Positions 27,962 through 36,644 of a DNA stretch of 64,000 bases are shown in pieces. The position numbers and the translations under genes are program-made. The notes beneath the pieces were generated by a model that was not told the DNA's origin, did no database searches, and worked only from the letters and a program-made list of their open reading frames with translations. Source of the stretch: Bacteroidota bacterium (GTDB lineage: Bacteria; Bacteroidota; Bacteroidia; B-17B0; Aurantibacillaceae); contig JACQAK010000007.1 of assembly GCA_016194985.1 (NCBI GenBank), forward strand, positions 1 to 64,000, written 5' to 3'. Each line of letters begins with the position of its first letter. The stretch's first letter is position 1.

Positions 27962-28585
27962 TTAATCCAAAATATCCAGACTGCCAAGACCTTCTCTTAA
28001 CACCACCAACTCTTCTTCTGAGCAATCGATTACCGTTGAGGCGTACAAATTACCAAATCCGCCATCGATAACAATGTCGACCTTTTTTTCATATTCACGA
28101 TAAATGGCTTCCGGATCCGTGAAATAATCCAGGATATCATCATAAGGATTATGCAAACTGGTTGTTATAATAGGATTACCTAATTCGCTCACAATAGTTT
28201 TACAGATGGTATTATCCGGCACACGTATACCAACTGTTTTTTTATTTTGTTTTAACAATTTTGGAACATTGTTATTTGCCTCTAATATAAAAGTATAAGG
28301 ACCTGGCAAGGCTTTTTTCATGATCCGGAATAATGAATTGGAAATAGGCCTTGCATAATTAGACAAATGACTTAGATCGCTACATACAAAAGAAAAATTT
28401 GCTTTTTCGGGTTTGATGTTTTTTAGCCGGCATAATTTTTCAATGGCTTTGGGCCTGGTAATATCACATCCTATGGAATATACTGTATCTGTAGGATAAA
28501 TAATAAGGCCGTCATTTTTCAAACAATCAACAATAAATTGAATGTCTTTAGGGTGAGGATTGTCGTAATTTAAGCGAAGTAGCAT
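27962..28585 (-). CDS. L-threonylcarbamoyladenylate synthase (Sua5/YciO/YrdC family)
   Basis: 'GLIIYPTDTVYSIGCDITRPKAIEKLCRLKN', 'PGPYTFILEANNNVPK', 'TVGIRVPDN', 'STVIDCSEEELVVLREGLG'. Confidence 0.92.
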   Translation of the reverse strand: MLLRLNYDNPHPKDIQFIVDCLKNDGLIIYPTDTVYSIGCDITRPKAIEKLCRLKNIKPEKANFSFVCSDLSHLSNYARPISNSLFRIMKKALPGPYTFILEANNNVPKLLKQNKKTVGIRVPDNTICKTIVSELGNPIITTSLHNPYDDILDYFTDPEAIYREYEKKVDIVIDGGFGNLYASTVIDCSEEELVVLREGLGSLDILD

Positions 28586-28620
28586 AGTATAAAGGTAAGT
28601 TTAATATTATTATTTATTTT

Positions 28621-28780
28621 CTTTTTTCTTGTATAAAAAAGAAACAAAAAATCAAGTCAAAACGATCCCTTCCCGCTCTTTTAATTGCCAAGTTTCGTTT
28701 CTGAAAAACACTAAAAGTTTTTCAGACTCAACTAGTCAACTAAAATTCACAGCTCATTGCCTCCGCGTTTTGACAGGCCC
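28621..28780. repeat. Intergenic element with nested inverted repeats
   Basis: CTTTTTT/AAAAAAG (28621-28627/28635-28641); GTCAAAACG/CGTTTTGAC (28656-28664/28766-28774); CTGAAAAAC/GTTTTTCAG (28701-28709/28717-28725). Confidence 0.55.
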
Positions 28781-28892
28781 ACGCACTGCTTCGAACTTAA
28801 TTTACAGTAAATACTTTGGCATCGTTTATCCTTTTGTACAATAATATCAGCAAATTCATTGAAGAAAGGGAGTGGCGAGTATGAAAACAATC

Positions 28893-30533
28893 TTATCTAG
28901 CAATTACTTCTTCCAAAGGCTTACCAGTTGTTCCATTCGGAAATGACATATGCAGCATGATCGCAATAGTTGGAGCTATATCTACCACATTTACTTTTTT
29001 TACTGTATGTCCTTTGGGAATTCCCATGCCATAAAATAATAAAGGCACATGCGTATCATAACTATACGACGCACCATGAGTGGTTCCTTTATTGTGATAT
29101 TCCATCCATGCAGGGTTATATGAAAACGCAACGTTTCCGCTCCTTACATGATTGTAGCCTTTTTGGATCAGGTATTTAAAGGCTCCATCCGTGAAGTTCT
29201 CATATTTCAATACTTCAGAAGGATAGGCTTCTGCCACTCCTTTCACCGACAACATAAAATTGGCCAGGGTATGTTCTACCGCAAACTTATTCAGTTTCAA
29301 TGATGCCATTTTGTTTTCATTTAAAAATATCTGCTGATTGATCAAAGAAGACACCAGACTATCTCCATATTGATTCATACAAAATGTTTTAATGGTTTTG
29401 GTTAATTCGTCTTCATCAATGTATCCTCCCGGAATTTTTAAATCTTTTAAATGAGCCGGAACATCGCAGGCTCCGTGGTCTGCGGTTAAAAACAGCACAT
29501 AATTATCTTTTCCAATGCTTGCATTTAAGCTGTTTATCAATTCTTCCAGATCTTTATCCAATCGTACATACACATCCTCTACCTCAACGCTTCTTGGCCC
29601 GTATGAGTGCCCCACATAGTCTGTTGAAGAAAAACTAATACATAACATATCTGTTTGTTTTCCTCTTCCTAACTGCTCCGCTTTTAAACATGCCAATGCT
29701 AAATCCTTAGTAATAGTATTACCGTAGGGCGTTGCTTTAATGATCTCAAAATTATTTTTATCGAGTTGCGATTTATAATTGTAGGGAAAAACAGCGGTAT
29801 CTTTTTTATTAGGGGCTGCTTCATAATTATTTTTATCGGCAATACTTTCTGTATACCCTTCAATTGGATACAGAGTATTCCAGCCTTTAGACAAATACTG
29901 TTTAGCCAATTGCAAATTATTAAATTCGTTTACCCAAGCCGGCAATTGAGTCATATAATGAGTACTGGAGATAAATTTCCCATTACTTCCATCAAACCAA
30001 AAAGCACCATTGGCACTATGCCCTGCGGGTAAAATAGAACTTCTGTCTTTTAAAGAAATTGCGAATACTTTTGATTGCTGATTGGTATTCAATTTTAATT
30101 CATCACCAATGGTAGTTACCAATAAATTTTTGGGAGACATTAATCCTGCTTTACTATCTGTACCAACGGATTTTACATTGTCATCATCCGTGCAATAGGT
30201 TACCTTACCTGTTTCCTTTACATACCAATCGTTGGAAATAATACCATGAGTGGCAGGGCTTGTGCCTGTATAAATAGAAGCATGACCGGGGCCGGTGTAG
30301 GTAGGTACATAGTTGTAGTGAGTGTTCTTATAAAAGTACCCTTCGTTGATCAGTTTTTTAAATCCTCCGTTCCCAAATTTATTCCAGTAGCGGTAAATAT
30401 AATCCTGACGCATTTGATCTACCACTACTCCAACAACCAGCTTGGGTTGTTTTAAATCATTGGCAGCAATTGGTTTTGTTTGTGCAATGACTACATTTGT
30501 TATGACTAAAATTCCTACTATTATTTTTTTCAT
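28893..30533 (-). CDS. pafA: PafA-type alkaline phosphatase family protein
   Basis: 'KLVVGVVVDQMRQDYIYRYW', 'PTYTGPGHASIYTGTSPATHGIISNDWY', 'ADHGACDVPAHLKDLKIPGGYID', 'GTTHGASYSYDTHVPLLFYG'. Confidence 0.9.
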   Translation of the reverse strand: MKKIIVGILVITNVVIAQTKPIAANDLKQPKLVVGVVVDQMRQDYIYRYWNKFGNGGFKKLINEGYFYKNTHYNYVPTYTGPGHASIYTGTSPATHGIISNDWYVKETGKVTYCTDDDNVKSVGTDSKAGLMSPKNLLVTTIGDELKLNTNQQSKVFAISLKDRSSILPAGHSANGAFWFDGSNGKFISSTHYMTQLPAWVNEFNNLQLAKQYLSKGWNTLYPIEGYTESIADKNNYEAAPNKKDTAVFPYNYKSQLDKNNFEIIKATPYGNTITKDLALACLKAEQLGRGKQTDMLCISFSSTDYVGHSYGPRSVEVEDVYVRLDKDLEELINSLNASIGKDNYVLFLTADHGACDVPAHLKDLKIPGGYIDEDELTKTIKTFCMNQYGDSLVSSLINQQIFLNENKMASLKLNKFAVEHTLANFMLSVKGVAEAYPSEVLKYENFTDGAFKYLIQKGYNHVRSGNVAFSYNPAWMEYHNKGTTHGASYSYDTHVPLLFYGMGIPKGHTVKKVNVVDIAPTIAIMLHMSFPNGTTGKPLEEVIAR

Positions 30534-30565
30534 CCTGTAAATTTAATTCAACGTTTGTATATTTT

Positions 30566-30667
30566 GCGTTAGGGATTGAAGTGAAAATCCTTTTTATGAG
30601 GCACGAATAAAAAGATTGAAACGAAAAGCCCGACCTTGCGCTGTTTTTTTGCGCGAGGAACGCCCAA
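30566..30667 (+). repeat. GC-rich structured intergenic element, single copy
   Basis: GCGTTAGGGATTGAAGTG...AACGCCCAA; 36-nt stretch GAAAATCCTTTTTATGAGGCACGAATAAAAAGATTG (30583-30618) identical to 11021-11056. Confidence 0.8.
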
Positions 30668-30689
30668 AACTAATTCATTATTATTTTCA

Positions 30690-32579
30690 TTACGATTTAT
30701 CTAATGTTTGAAACACTGAATTATTACTCACAAATTCAGGCACTATCTCTTTCATTTTAGAAACGATCCTCACATTATCCTGAGTATTAAATAATAAAAT
30801 TAATTCGTTGATGAATTGAGCCACCTCAGCAAATTCATATTCGCGCACTTTACCTACCAATATTTGTTGATGATGCGTTGGCAATGTATTTTCTGAACTT
30901 GCCAATAATTCTTCAAACAATTTCTCCCCCGGGCGTAAGCCTGTGAAAACGATTTTAATGTCCCTGTCTTCTTTTAATCCAGAGAGTCTGATCATTTTAC
31001 GTGCCAGATCAATGATCTTAACAGATTGCCCCATGTCAAACACAAAAATTTCACCGCCCTTTCCCATACAACCGGCTTCCAATACCAGCTGACAAGCTTC
31101 GGGAATGGTCATAAAAAAACGGGTAATATCCGGATGTGTGATCGTGATAGGCCCACCTTCTTCTATTTGTTTTTTAAAACGGGGAATGACTGAACCATTA
31201 GATCCTAATACGTTTCCAAAGCGGGTGGTAATGAATTTTGTTTTGGATGTTTTTCCCAGACTTTGTGTATAGATCTCGGCAATACGTTTTGAGGCTCCCA
31301 TGACATTGGTTGGATTAACAGCTTTATCTGTAGAGATCATCACGAATTTTCCTACGTTAAATTCCACCGCAAGATCAGCCACTGTTTTGGTACCGAGTAT
31401 ATTCGTCAAAATAGATTCAGACGGATTATTTTCCATCATCGGCACGTGCTTATAAGCAGCAGCATGAAAAACAATATGTGGTTTAAATGTATTAAATACA
31501 TTATGCATACGGTCTTTATTACGAACATCTCCAATGACCACTTCATGTTTGCAGACAATGGCTCTTTCATTAAATTCCAGTTCCAATTCATGTAACGGGC
31601 TTTCTGCCTGGTCCAATAAAACCAATAAAGCGGGATTAAATTTCACGCATTGGCGCGCTAACTCTGCCCCAATAGATCCGGCTGTTCCGGTAATTAAAAT
31701 AGTTTTATGATTGAGTTGTTCATTGATCAATTCATTGTCCAGTTTAATCGGATCGCGTTCTAATAACTCTTCAATATTTATACTCTTAATCTGATTGAAA
31801 CTCAATTCGCCGTTGATCCATTTGGCTACGGGAGGAACATTTAAAACTCTAACGCCCAGTTGCAAACATTCATCAATGATTGCGCTCTTTTTTTCAGGGG
31901 ATAAATTTTGAATACTGATAATAACCGATTCAACTTCGTTATCTTTGATCAGTTCCGCTAATTTAGCTGTTGGGTAAATAAAGACTCCTTCTAAACTCCT
32001 TCCTTTCTTTTTTTCATCATCATCAATAAATCCAACTACTTTATAGCGTACGGCAGCATCCCTGTCGAGGGTTCGTTTGGTAATAATCCCGCTTTCCCCG
32101 GCGCCGTATATAATAACCTGTGTTTTTTGTTTTTCCGGATTTTTATTTTCGAAATAAATGGCTTTGATGGCTAATCGTGAACTGATCATAATAAAGATCG
32201 TTACAAGAGCATCGATAACAATTACGGAATGTGGAACAATATAGTAGCCTAATAAAACCTGTCTGGTAAAAATATTGATAACAAATAAAGCAAAACTGCT
32301 CAACAGAACGATTACAAAAATTCGGGTAGCATCTTTGGCTCCTGTATACCTCACCACCCCTTTATAGGTTTTTGAGATAATAAATGCCAATAACCGTACG
32401 CTCAATACTAATGTATAAACTATGGGGAAATTTTCTAATTCGTTGGCCGGAATGGATTTGAAATTAAATCGCAGGAAAAAAGCCAGTGTCAAAGAAAATG
32501 CACAAATAATCAGATCAATGATTAAAATTGACCAACGTGGTAAATTATACTTCCAGAAGTATTCGAGTATCTTATGCAT
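30690..32579 (-). CDS. Polysaccharide biosynthesis protein, CapD/WbpM-like nucleoside-diphosphate-sugar epimerase/dehydratase
   Basis: N-terminal TM segments; 'VIIYGAGESGIITKR', 'KTILITGTAGSIGAELARQCVKFNP', 'VFHAAAYKHVPMMENNPSESILTN', 'STDKAVNPTNVMGASKRIAEI'. Confidence 0.94.
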   Translation of the reverse strand: MHKILEYFWKYNLPRWSILIIDLIICAFSLTLAFFLRFNFKSIPANELENFPIVYTLVLSVRLLAFIISKTYKGVVRYTGAKDATRIFVIVLLSSFALFVINIFTRQVLLGYYIVPHSVIVIDALVTIFIMISSRLAIKAIYFENKNPEKQKTQVIIYGAGESGIITKRTLDRDAAVRYKVVGFIDDDEKKKGRSLEGVFIYPTAKLAELIKDNEVESVIISIQNLSPEKKSAIIDECLQLGVRVLNVPPVAKWINGELSFNQIKSINIEELLERDPIKLDNELINEQLNHKTILITGTAGSIGAELARQCVKFNPALLVLLDQAESPLHELELEFNERAIVCKHEVVIGDVRNKDRMHNVFNTFKPHIVFHAAAYKHVPMMENNPSESILTNILGTKTVADLAVEFNVGKFVMISTDKAVNPTNVMGASKRIAEIYTQSLGKTSKTKFITTRFGNVLGSNGSVIPRFKKQIEEGGPITITHPDITRFFMTIPEACQLVLEAGCMGKGGEIFVFDMGQSVKIIDLARKMIRLSGLKEDRDIKIVFTGLRPGEKLFEELLASSENTLPTHHQQILVGKVREYEFAEVAQFINELILLFNTQDNVRIVSKMKEIVPEFVSNNSVFQTLDKS

Positions 32580-32802
32580 TTTTGTAAAAGTACATTTTTA
32601 AGAGGAACAGGCAAAATGATGGTCTATTCTCCTGATTTTAATCTTTTTTATACTTATTTAAAGCAATCCAAAACCTTGATTAGTCCTATTTTAAACACCT
32701 TTTATCGTAAAAAAAATAGCATTTAACAATAAACGTAAGAATTTTATTCTATATTTAATCCAAAAAAATACAATATTCGATTCATCTGACTAATTAAAAA
32801 CT

Positions 32803-34722
32803 ATGAAAAAACTTAAATTATTTTTCACTGCACTAATTGCGATGTTTACTTTAATTTCATTAGCGCAACCAACGATTGGGGTTTCTCCTTTTACAGTATC
32901 ATCTACAACTATTATTTCAGCTGCAAGTACTTGTGGCTCAGGAAAAACTGCCGATATTATGGATGGCTGGAGGATTAAAATTTCTTCACTAAACACTTGT
33001 GGCTTTAATATTGCAAATGGTAGTGGCAGCGACGGTCATATTAATTACATTATTGGAGGGTTTGCCAATCTTGTTTATTTATCATTTGGTTCAACTAACG
33101 GAGGAGAATTTGAAATGAAAGAAGCGCAACTAAGCACAAGCACAACCAGTTGTACCAATGTGCCAATGTTATATACCGGCTATAAAGACAATATTGCCGT
33201 ACCAGGTGCTACATTAATAGCAAACATGCCTAGTAGTGTATTTCCATCAACGATAGCGGTTACTTTTACGAATGTTCCTGCTTTTCAAAACGTTGACAAC
33301 ATTGAAGTTACAACTTCAAGTTACTGCGCCGGAAATTATCAGGTTTGGTCTCTTACAACAGGTACAGCTACTCCTTCTCCCTGCCCCACCCCTACTCTTT
33401 CTTTATCTGGTCAAACCAATGTATTATGTAACGGAGGCAGCTCGGGAACCGCAACCGTTTCTGCAACAGGAGGACCGTCTTTTACTTATACATGGAGCCC
33501 AAGTGGAGGCAATGCCGTCACAGCTTCAGGTCTAAGTACAGGCATATATACCTGTATAGCAACTAACAGTTGTGGTTTAACGGCATCAACTACTGTCAAT
33601 ATTACCCAACCAACAGCTATCAGTTTAAATGCTGCCTCTCAAACCAATATATCTTGTTTTGGCGGATCAAATGGAGCCACCTCTGTGAATGCCGCCACAG
33701 GCGGAGCAGGAGGATATAGTTATAATTGGACACCCGGTAACCCAACAGGAGATGGCACAACCAGTGTAACAGGCTTAACAGCCGGCTCATGGGCTTGTAC
33801 TGTAACAGATGGCAATGGTTGTACAAAAACAACCAATTTTACGGTCACTCAACCAACTGCTCTCAATTTAAATGCTGCCTCTCAAACCAATATATCTTGT
33901 TTTGGAGGATCCAATGGAGCTGCCTCTGTGAATGCCGCTACTGGTGGATCCGCAGCATATTCTTACAATTGGACACCTGGCAACCCAACAGGAGACGGAA
34001 CAACCAGTGTAACAGGCTTAACTGCCGGCTCTTGGACTTGTACTGTCACCGATGGTAATGGATGTACTAAAACAGCCAATTTCACAATCACTCAACCAAC
34101 TGCTTTAGTAGCAACACTGGCATCACAAACAAACATTTCCTGTAACGGAGGATCTAACGGAGCCGCAAGTATCAATACACCAAGCGGAGGAGCAGGAGGA
34201 TATACTTATAACTGGACACCGGGTAACCCAACAGGAGACGGAACAACCAGTGTAACAGGCTTATATACCTATTCATGGGCACCAAGCGGAGGAACTGCAG
34301 CAACAGCTACAGGATTATCTCAAGGAAATTATACGGTAACTGTAACCGATGCTAATTCTTGTACCAAAACAGCATTTGCGAATATCACACAACCAACCGC
34401 TTTAGCAACATCAACATCAGTTACCAATGTTGCATGTAACGGGGGATCTAACGGTGTTGCTTCGGTAACGGCTTCCGGTGGAGCCGGCGGATATACCTAT
34501 TCATGGGCACCAGGCGGAGGAACTGCAGCAACAGCTACAGGATTATCACAAGGAAATTATACGGTAACTGTAACCGATGCTAACTCTTGTACCAAAACAG
34601 CATTTGCGAATATCACACAACCAACCGCTTTAGCAACATCAACATCAGTTACCAATGTTTCATGTAACGGAGGAAGTAACGGTGTTGCTTCGGTAACGGC
34701 TTCGATGATAATGGTTGTATAG
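32803..34722 (+). CDS. SprB-repeat secreted adhesin-like protein, N-terminal fragment (frame broken near 34703)
   Basis: Signal peptide; repeated 'SQTNISCFGGSNGAASVNAATGG...YSYNWTPGNPTGDGTTSVTGLTAGSWTCTVTDGNGCTKT' SprB-like units. Confidence 0.88.
   Translation: MKKLKLFFTALIAMFTLISLAQPTIGVSPFTVSSTTIISAASTCGSGKTADIMDGWRIKISSLNTCGFNIANGSGSDGHINYIIGGFANLVYLSFGSTNGGEFEMKEAQLSTSTTSCTNVPMLYTGYKDNIAVPGATLIANMPSSVFPSTIAVTFTNVPAFQNVDNIEVTTSSYCAGNYQVWSLTTGTATPSPCPTPTLSLSGQTNVLCNGGSSGTATVSATGGPSFTYTWSPSGGNAVTASGLSTGIYTCIATNSCGLTASTTVNITQPTAISLNAASQTNISCFGGSNGATSVNAATGGAGGYSYNWTPGNPTGDGTTSVTGLTAGSWACTVTDGNGCTKTTNFTVTQPTALNLNAASQTNISCFGGSNGAASVNAATGGSAAYSYNWTPGNPTGDGTTSVTGLTAGSWTCTVTDGNGCTKTANFTITQPTALVATLASQTNISCNGGSNGAASINTPSGGAGGYTYNWTPGNPTGDGTTSVTGLYTYSWAPSGGTAATATGLSQGNYTVTVTDANSCTKTAFANITQPTALATSTSVTNVACNGGSNGVASVTASGGAGGYTYSWAPGGGTAATATGLSQGNYTVTVTDANSCTKTAFANITQPTALATSTSVTNVSCNGGSNGVASVTASMIMVV
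33607..34703 (+). repeat. Two tandem SprB-type repeat series: 243-bp units then 228-bp units
   Basis: 'caaccaac' anchor at 33607, 33850 and 34093 (243 bp = 81 aa); 'atatacctattcatgggcacca' at 34263 and 34491 (228 bp = 76 aa), third copy broken at ~34703. Confidence 0.85.
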
Positions 34723-35429
34723 CGACTACCAGCATTACGGTTACGGAACCAACGGCTCTAGATGTCACATCATCTGTATCATCAAGTGCTATTTGTATGG
34801 GTAGCTTTGTAACGGTTACTGTAAATGTAAGTGGAGGAACAACGCCTTATACAGGAACAGGAACCTATACCACTAATGTAAGCTCTACAACTTATACCGT
34901 AACAGATGATAATGGATGTGAAGCGACAACCAATGTAACATTAACAGTAAATGCATTACCTGTTTTAGTTGCAACATCTACCAGTTCTTTATTATGTTCG
35001 GGAGAAACAGCAACGTTATCTGTTAGTGGTGCAAATACCTATACCTGGAGTACTACTGAGCAAACAGCCACTATAGAAGTAACGCCGACATCTCAGACTA
35101 CGTATACGGTAGATGGAACAGACGTTAACGGATGTTCTGCATCAACAACCATTACTCAGGATGTGAGCTTATGTACAGGGATTGCCGCATTAAATAATGC
35201 AGAGGTATTTATCTCTGCATATCCGAATCCTACAAAAGGCATTTTTTATATTGAGTTAACGTCAGAGGCAAAGGTTACAATAACTAACGCTATAGGACAG
35301 GTGATAATCAATGAAACTATGCAAGCCGGTAAAAACAGCATAGATATCCAACATCAATCTACAGGTATTTATTTTGTAAATGTAAATCACAATGGTAAAC
35401 AACTTGTGATAAAATTGATTAAAGAATAG
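34704..35429 (+). CDS. SprB-repeat protein, C-terminal fragment with T9SS type-A sorting domain
   Basis: Frame runs from 'DDNGCIATTSITVTEPT' (34704) into ORF 34797; ends 'ISAYPNPTKGIFYIELTSEAKVTITNAIGQVIINETMQAGKNSIDIQHQSTGIYFVNVNHNGKQLVIKLIKE'. Confidence 0.85.
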   Translation, partial: DDNGCIATTSITVTEPTALDVTSSVSSSAICMGSFVTVTVNVSGGTTPYTGTGTYTTNVSSTTYTVTDDNGCEATTNVTLTVNALPVLVATSTSSLLCSGETATLSVSGANTYTWSTTEQTATIEVTPTSQTTYTVDGTDVNGCSASTTITQDVSLCTGIAALNNAEVFISAYPNPTKGIFYIELTSEAKVTITNAIGQVIINETMQAGKNSIDIQHQSTGIYFVNVNHNGKQLVIKLIKE

Positions 35430-35446
35430 TCTTCTCAATCTATCAT

Positions 35447-35483
35447 AAAAAATCCCCATCAGAACAATGATGGGGATTTTTTT
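35447..35483. terminator. Bidirectional intrinsic terminator between convergent genes
   Basis: aaaaaatccccatca-gaacaa-tgatggggatttttttt hairpin. Confidence 0.88.
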
Positions 35484-35503
35484 TGTAGAATAAGTTCTAA
35501 AAA

Positions 35504-36427
35504 TCAATAACTTAAATAAGGTAAAATCAACTTCAATTTTTCTTCATTAAACAAGCCCATTCCTTTAATAATTGACTCCGTTAGCTTTCCATGTTTTATC
35601 CTATAATTAATAAGAGCCTGTGCCGATTGAAAATTAAAATAAGGATGCTTTTTAAGACCATTTATATCAACTGAATTTATCGGAATTGCAGTAATGGCAT
35701 TCGCATTGAGTTGTATCTGAGATGTTAACGTTAAAAACAAACTATCATTCATTCCATAAATTTCTTTCAATTGGTTCAAAGAATGAAAACCTCCCAACAG
35801 GGTTCGGTATTTAATGATTCGCTTTGTGAACCCCGGGCCAATTCCTTTCAGATAAACAATAGATAAACTATCTGCCGTATTAATCTCTAAAAGTGGTTTA
35901 GAAATTACTTTTCTTTCAGCTATTCCGGTGAGATACAATGTATCTCTTCTCAATTCCTTTTTCTCACCAGGGATTAAAATATATGGCTCCAGCGCATTAT
36001 ACAATTTGTGAGAGACGCCATATAGCTTTTTTAAATCTTCGGGCTTATGAAACTTACCACCTTTATTCCTGAAATTAATTAAAGTAGTGCTTAGTTTCCT
36101 TGAAAAACCAAGTGCCATTGCCTCTTCTTGCGTAACCGTATTTGGATTAAAAACAAATCGTTCAGCTGAATAGGATTGTAAATTTTCCTTTGTTTCTTCT
36201 TGAGGAAGCTGGTCATCCTCCCGTTCTTTTTCCAAAGAACTAACTTTAGGATTCACCGATAGATGAATCAATTGTACGTTGTCGTTACGATTCAATAAAA
36301 AGGGCATTAACAAACGTACTCCAAACAAAAACGCAATAATGATACATAAAACAAAAACGCCGTTCCGCTCCTGTTTATTAAAATGAAAGAAATTAAACAA
36401 AAAAGATTTGATTTTTCGGAACGGCAT
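35504..36427 (-). CDS. ComEA-like helix-hairpin-helix domain protein
   Basis: Single TM; repeated HhH segments 'FNPNTVTQEEAMALGFSRKLSTTLINFRNKGGKFHKPEDLKKLYG', 'INTADSLSIVYLKGIGPGFTKRIIKYRTLLGGFHSLNQLKEIYG'. Confidence 0.88.
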   Translation of the reverse strand: MPFRKIKSFLFNFFHFNKQERNGVFVLCIIIAFLFGVRLLMPFLLNRNDNVQLIHLSVNPKVSSLEKEREDDQLPQEETKENLQSYSAERFVFNPNTVTQEEAMALGFSRKLSTTLINFRNKGGKFHKPEDLKKLYGVSHKLYNALEPYILIPGEKKELRRDTLYLTGIAERKVISKPLLEINTADSLSIVYLKGIGPGFTKRIIKYRTLLGGFHSLNQLKEIYGMNDSLFLTLTSQIQLNANAITAIPINSVDINGLKKHPYFNFQSAQALINYRIKHGKLTESIIKGMGLFNEEKLKLILPYLSY

Positions 36428-36644
36428 TCTTTAAACATTAACTCAATTAAATGGAGATAAACCACTAACCCCATCTATTAAGAGTCAATTAAGCTATTAA
36501 TTTTTTTTTAGTTTCCTTCTTCGATAACTCAAAAGAAGCATATGATAACTAAATGGTTTTGAGTTTTATTCCTATTTCGAATTTTTCAACGGGAAATTGT
36601 TTTGAATAAATGGGAACTTTTTTTAAAAAAACTATCCGAAAAAA

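Noticed and set aside
28629-28844. 71-aa ORF upstream of Sua5
   Set aside because: Lies in a repeat-like intergenic element with nested inverted repeats, has no protein-like pattern and no promoter or start context I could support.
33607-34703. Regular long repeats considered as a CRISPR-like array
   Set aside because: Units are 228-243 bp, multiples of 3, in one reading frame, and encode SprB-type protein repeats; there are no short direct repeats with unique spacers and no cas genes.
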